NCBI GenBank assembly: GCA_965222765.1
Contig: CBDCVG010000044.1
Span: 1-64,000, forward strand
Source: Caldora sp965222765
GTDB lineage: Bacteria; Cyanobacteriota; Cyanobacteriia; Cyanobacteriales; Coleofasciculaceae
Length of the DNA stretch: 64,000 nucleotides
Reading direction: 5' to 3'
The position numbers and the translations under genes were made by a program. Of the stretch, positions 60,664 through 64,000 are shown in pieces (the first letter of the stretch is position 1; each line of letters begins with the position of its first letter). Under the pieces are notes generated by a model. That model made no database searches. It was not told where the DNA came from and saw only the letters and a list, made by a program, of their open reading frames with translations.

Positions 60664-62319
60664 TTATTCTAAAAATGTCTCTACTTGACCATCCTGTTTC
60701 AAAACTACGCGGATTATAGGATTACCTTCTCCCTCGACTGGAGAAACAAAAGATTCACCAACTTTAGGTATTGAGGTGCGATCTATATAAGTTGTGGCAG
60801 CTTCCCCCAAAGGAATTATTCTTTGAATAGAACCATCTGCACTCAGCACCAGCCTATACTCCAACATTTGTGTCAACTCAGTAGGAGGTTGCCATCGCTG
60901 TTCCAGATAATCTCTCACTTCTTTAACTTGAGGGATAGCATCAAACAATTTAACTTCACTATCAGTAGTATCCCCGGCAGGAGCAGAATTAACTTCTGGA
61001 GCCGACTCAATTTGGGCTAAATTTCCTGGAGGAGTAACAGCTGCAGGAGAAGGAACAACTGGTTCAACAGTCTCAGAAACAGCAACATCTCCCTGAAGAG
61101 GTGGTAAGTCTGGTAGAGGTGGAGCTGTCTTTAATGGTTTAGGTTTCCTTGCCTCAACTGGGGAATTATTTCTAGGAGATGTAGCAGTACGGCTTCTCCG
61201 ATTAGGAGTAGTCGGATTAGAACGAGGAGCTTGCCTATTAATAGGAGCTTGCCTATTAATAGGAGCAGGAGCTTGTCTATTAATAGGAGCTTGTCTAGGA
61301 ATAGGAGCTTGTCTATTAATAGGAGCAGGAGATTGTGGCTGGATAGTAGTAGTTATCCTACCCGTATTTACTGGCGGTGGTGAATTTTGGGTTATGGGAG
61401 CTGAAGAATTTACCTCAGGAGGTGGAGGAGTAACCGGTGAAGGAGGTAGCAGTTTTGGTGAAGCAGTGGGAGGACTTGGGGGTACTAAAGTTGGTGTTGG
61501 TGCTGGTGGAACTCTAGTAAGAAGTGGTGCTTCCTCTTTTGGACTCGAGTCTTGCTCAGCTGTGGGTGCAGCTGCTTGTTGATTGGTATTAGACTCTTCA
61601 AGTAATTTAACTCCAGCAGTAGTTACACCCACTGCCAATACTAAAGCTGCTGCGGCGCGAGCCCAAGGGGGTAGAGTTTTAGCTCCAGGTTGGCTGAGAG
61701 TGGGTAATGCTACAACTTCACTAGCATATTGCTCCAGAGCTGTTGCTAAGTCGAACAGCTGTAACACTGTCAGTTCAATAACTGCCCCAGATTCCTTGGT
61801 AGCCAGTTGACCGAGAAATAGGTTATGAGCAACTAAGCCCTTTGGTTGTAGGTAGATAGGGGAAAGGAGAGTTGGAGATTTCAGAGTAAGCAGTTTGGGG
61901 TTTGACTGGAAACTGCGGACTGAGGATGAATTGTCTAATTTATCTGATGTTTCCTCTAATTCTTGCTCTGCTAACAAAATTTGGGGAGTGACGCTAGACT
62001 CAGCTACAGCCAAAGAATTCTTGTCATGGTTACCATTGGTCATCTGCAATACTATTGGCATTGACGCTGCTGAAGATTCGAGCAGGTTCTGCACATAGCT
62101 ATTAATAGCCTCAGATAACATTTCCAGTTCTGCTCCATTCCCCTGAATGGTTACCTGTTGGTCTTTTGTTTGTCGTGGATCGTCAAAAGATAGCTCAAAG
62201 CCTAGCTCTTTTAGTACCGACTGTCCTGCCCAACGAGACAACGGTGAGCTTTTTGCCCTAATTTTCAGGGTGCAGGTAGGTGGGGTGTAGCTTCGCTGGA
62301 CAGAATTAAAGAAAGGCAT
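60664..62319 (-). CDS. DUF4335 domain protein with INRQAP repeats
   Basis: A 551-residue cyanobacterial protein. The N-terminus (SVQRSYTPPTCTLKIRAKSS; QSVLKELGFELSFDDPRQTK) and LEQYASEVVALP region define DUF4335. One membrane helix lies near residues 222-240 (ARAAAALVLAVGVTTAGVKL). Beyond it comes a long Pro-rich section with five to six units of INRQAP / IPRQAP, TonB-like in composition and suited to span the periplasm, then a globular C-terminal domain (VRDYLEQRWQPPTELTQMLE; VGESFVSPVEGEGNPIIRVV). Function unknown. It follows the DUF3038 gene by 98 bp on the same strand, a pairing seen in many cyanobacteria. AATTCTT heptamers precede the ATG. Confidence 0.85.
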   Translation of the reverse strand: MPFFNSVQRSYTPPTCTLKIRAKSSPLSRWAGQSVLKELGFELSFDDPRQTKDQQVTIQGNGAELEMLSEAINSYVQNLLESSAASMPIVLQMTNGNHDKNSLAVAESSVTPQILLAEQELEETSDKLDNSSSVRSFQSNPKLLTLKSPTLLSPIYLQPKGLVAHNLFLGQLATKESGAVIELTVLQLFDLATALEQYASEVVALPTLSQPGAKTLPPWARAAAALVLAVGVTTAGVKLLEESNTNQQAAAPTAEQDSSPKEEAPLLTRVPPAPTPTLVPPSPPTASPKLLPPSPVTPPPPEVNSSAPITQNSPPPVNTGRITTTIQPQSPAPINRQAPIPRQAPINRQAPAPINRQAPINRQAPRSNPTTPNRRSRTATSPRNNSPVEARKPKPLKTAPPLPDLPPLQGDVAVSETVEPVVPSPAAVTPPGNLAQIESAPEVNSAPAGDTTDSEVKLFDAIPQVKEVRDYLEQRWQPPTELTQMLEYRLVLSADGSIQRIIPLGEAATTYIDRTSIPKVGESFVSPVEGEGNPIIRVVLKQDGQVETFLE

Positions 62320-62375
62320 TGGGAATTAGGAATTAAGAATTAAGAATTAAGAATTAAGAATTGGGAATTGGGAAT
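62320..62375. repeat. STRR, heptamer AATTAAG before the DUF4335 gene
   Basis: GGAATTAGGAATTAAGAATT and three to four further AATTAAG units, ending a few bases from the minus-strand ATG; the same heptamer as inside the MITE-like elements. Confidence 0.75.
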
Positions 62376-62417
62376 GTCTCCCTTGTCTTCCCTATCTCCG
62401 CACACTCCCCCAACTCT

Positions 62418-63029
62418 CTAGTAAGTACCTCTACCCAGCAATGCTAACCAGAGACGCCGATGGCCGCTGGGGCCGCTATAAAATAGCAAATCAATCAGCA
62501 GTTTCAAAGCTAGCTGGGTTAGTTGAGCAGTCGATACATTGTCTCGTTGCTCCATGCGCTCTTGGTAAGTGTTGCTGAAGTTATCAAGGTAGTTTCCTAA
62601 CAAGGCGGTGCGGTGTGGCTCGCGGTTTTGTTCTGCCATTTGTTCAAGTAGAGCAACAGCACGGCGGATTAGCTCCTGATGCTCTTGAGCAAGGTGACAG
62701 ATAATCAGAACTAGCGATCGCGCTTCTTCCACATCCAGCTTCTTTCGTCCTCCTGAACTTTTACGCATGGGGTTAGACTGACGCAAACGCCATAGATTTA
62801 CCCTGTCAGTCACTACTGACTCCAATTTTAAGTCAGCTGCTGCCCGGAGTATTTCCTCAGAACCAATGCCTGCTAAGGCTTCTAGTCCCAGCAAAATCAA
62901 GTCTAGCTGGGTTTTGATATTATCCAGCTGGATTGAGTTGGGGGCTTGAGCTAGGGGCAATTGCTCCCACAAAGGTATTGGTGTTGGCGTCTTGACAGTA
63001 GAGCGCATAGTTTTATAGTAGGAAGCCAA
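62418..63029 (-). CDS. DUF3038 domain protein
   Basis: A 203-residue, mostly helical soluble protein. QLDNIKTQLDLILLGLEALA, GSEEILRAAADLKLESVVTD and RVNLWRLRQSNPMRKSSGGR, followed by LDVEEARSLVLIICHLAQEH and a C-terminus with ALKLLIDLLFYSGPSGHRRL are the DUF3038 hallmarks. No enzymatic motif is seen. It is the upstream member of the DUF3038-DUF4335 pair, which suggests a joint role, probably at the membrane via DUF4335. Function unknown. Confidence 0.85.
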   Translation of the reverse strand: MASYYKTMRSTVKTPTPIPLWEQLPLAQAPNSIQLDNIKTQLDLILLGLEALAGIGSEEILRAAADLKLESVVTDRVNLWRLRQSNPMRKSSGGRKKLDVEEARSLVLIICHLAQEHQELIRRAVALLEQMAEQNREPHRTALLGNYLDNFSNTYQERMEQRDNVSTAQLTQLALKLLIDLLFYSGPSGHRRLWLALLGRGTY

Positions 63030-63274
63030 ATCACTGTTGGTGGTTGCCGTTACCTATTTTGAAACACGACTATCAAAGTTTAGGACAAGTTTCCTGTGTT
63101 ATTGGTTGTTGGTTGTTGGTTGTTGGTTATTGAACAATGTAGATACTGTCTTGGGTGTCAAGGGTAACTGCTCGTATATTTAATTCCTAACTCTAAATTT
63201 TTCTTGAGTTTTGGTGCAAATAGAATTTTTTTGAGAGAAAATTCTAGTTTACCTTGTGCCAAAGGTATCTAATC

Positions 63275-64000
63275 ATGAAATTTACTAAGCTGCCTTCTAG
63301 CTGGTTATCTTTCCTGGTGCAGCGCTGCGGAAATAACCCGTCAGTTAAAAAAGGTGAAAAAGCTTACTACACAAGCTTCCTTCCTTTCTGCCTTCTGCTC
63401 CCCTCTTTGGAGGGGTTAGGGGTGGGTTTTGCCTCCTGCCTTCTTGCACTAGTGTCTCTAGCAGCAGCGGTTCCTTGGGGGGTAGTTTCCCTAGCACAAG
63501 CTCAACCGATTACTCCAGCGGCAGATGGTACTGGTACTATTGTTACTCCGGATGGCGATCGCTACAACATCAGTGGGGGAACTTTATCAGGAGATGGTGC
63601 GAATCTGTTCCACAGTTTGGAGCAATTTGGCTTAGATGCTGGAGAGATAGCTAACTTTTTGTCTAATCCGCAGATTCAGAATATCCTGGGACGGGTAGTT
63701 GGGGGTAACGCTTCGATTATTAATGGCTTAATTGAGGTAACAGGTGGTAATTCCAACCTCTACTTGATGAATCCCGCAGGGATAATTTTTGGTACGAATG
63801 CTCGGTTAGATGTGCCAGCAGCATTTACTGCTACTACGGCTAATGGTATTGGTTTTAATGGTGGTTGGTTCAATGCTGTAGGAGATAATAACTATCAGGC
63901 TTTGGTGGGAAATCCTCACAGTTTTGCCTTCACGATGGAGCAACCGGGGAGCATTGTTAATGCGGGAGAGTTGGTAGTAGGAGAGGGAAACAAGTTAACT
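63275..64000 (+). CDS. TpsA-type exoprotein (filamentous hemagglutinin N-terminal domain), 3' partial
   Basis: The frame is open from the ATG at 63275 through the window end (242 codons). After an unusually long leader, the TPS secretion domain begins at about residue 80 (ITPAADGTGTIVTPDGDRYN) and includes ISGGTLSGDGANLFHSLEQF, NIQGRV-like IQNILGRVVGGNASIINGLI, and the hallmark NLYLMNPAGIIFGTNARLDV. Such proteins are secreted by a TpsB partner and form long beta-helices on the cell surface. Residues about 28-59 (AYYTSFLPFCLLLPSLEGLG and following) are encoded by an inserted copy of a dispersed repeat, while the real signal core LVSLAAAVPWGVVSLAQAQ follows. Export may tolerate the insertion or be impaired. 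Confidence 0.88.
   Translation, partial: MKFTKLPSSWLSFLVQRCGNNPSVKKGEKAYYTSFLPFCLLLPSLEGLGVGFASCLLALVSLAAAVPWGVVSLAQAQPITPAADGTGTIVTPDGDRYNISGGTLSGDGANLFHSLEQFGLDAGEIANFLSNPQIQNILGRVVGGNASIINGLIEVTGGNSNLYLMNPAGIIFGTNARLDVPAAFTATTANGIGFNGGWFNAVGDNNYQALVGNPHSFAFTMEQPGSIVNAGELVVGEGNKLT
63356..63452 (+). repeat. composite dispersed repeat, copy 3, inside the TpsA gene
   Basis: GAAAAAGCTTACTACACAAG and CTT, then CCTTTCTGCCTTCTGC, a CTCTTTGGAGGGGTTAGGGG stretch, and TGCCTTCTTGCACTAG. Both ends match the complement of 28215-28270. It stays in frame with no stop. Confidence 0.7.

Overview
The window comes from a filamentous cyanobacterium. The evidence is frequent GCGATCGC (HIP1) palindromes, many heptanucleotide tandem repeats (STRRs), cyanobacterium-specific families (HpsA, OpcA, the DUF4335/DUF3038 pair, XisI, LabA-like NYN), and the gene order fbp-tal-zwf-opcA known from Nostoc-type genomes. 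The species cannot be named from sequence alone. About 45 protein genes or gene remnants and one tRNA (Arg, CCG) are supported.

Layout. 1-10.6 kb: a broken DUF362 gene, a small membrane protein, ppa, a frameshifted metallo-beta-lactamase-like gene, a frameshifted two-partner-secretion transporter (TpsB), a rhodanese-type sulfurtransferase, a LabA-like NYN protein, leuA and a frameshifted methyltransferase. 11.1-24.1 kb, all on the minus strand: a hormogonium polysaccharide (hps) locus with an HpsE-like glycosyltransferase, three tandem paralogous GT2 enzymes, the giant HpsA and three pseudopilins; the middle pseudopilin gene is frameshifted. 24.2-33.5 kb: housekeeping genes rpmB, htpG, a Uma2 protein, moaA, rpsD, lgt, sixA and gltA. 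33.6-39.4 kb: accessory island with a class 3 lipase, an orphan dndE, a ClC chloride channel, a DNA phosphorothioation-associated methyltransferase and an xisI fragment joined to a transposon end. 39.5-49.9 kb: dnaK and a dnaJ-like gene, tRNA-Arg, a radical SAM protein, a TnpB element, a phosphohexomutase, small membrane proteins and an RRM RNA-binding protein. 50.2-57.1 kb: central carbon metabolism, with pfkA divergent from fbp-tal-zwf-opcA. 57.3-60.6 kb: glycine betaine/proline-type ABC importer. 60.7-63.0 kb: DUF4335/DUF3038 pair. 63.3 kb to the end: the start of a filamentous-hemagglutinin-type TpsA exoprotein.

How parts work together. PfkA, Fbp, Tal, Zwf and OpcA sit at the junction of glycolysis, the Calvin cycle and the oxidative pentose phosphate pathway. 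The hps genes are expected to make and export the polysaccharide used in hormogonium gliding. TpsB (4-6 kb) and the TpsA-type protein (63 kb) are the two halves of a two-partner secretion system, although they need not be partners.

Most notable observations: (1) a roughly 112-bp MITE-like element in four copies, each carrying an expandable heptamer tract, with an apparent unoccupied site elsewhere in the window and one copy supplying the C-terminus of SixA; (2) heptamer repeats lying directly against the start codons of about a dozen genes, always with the G-poor strand as the sense strand; (3) a mobile repeat inserted in frame into the signal-peptide region of the TpsA protein; (4) an orphan dndE and a dnd-associated methyltransferase without dndBCD; (5) five frameshifted genes within the first 13 kb, while the housekeeping genes are intact. 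Sequencing or assembly error cannot be separated from real decay for point 5 without read data.
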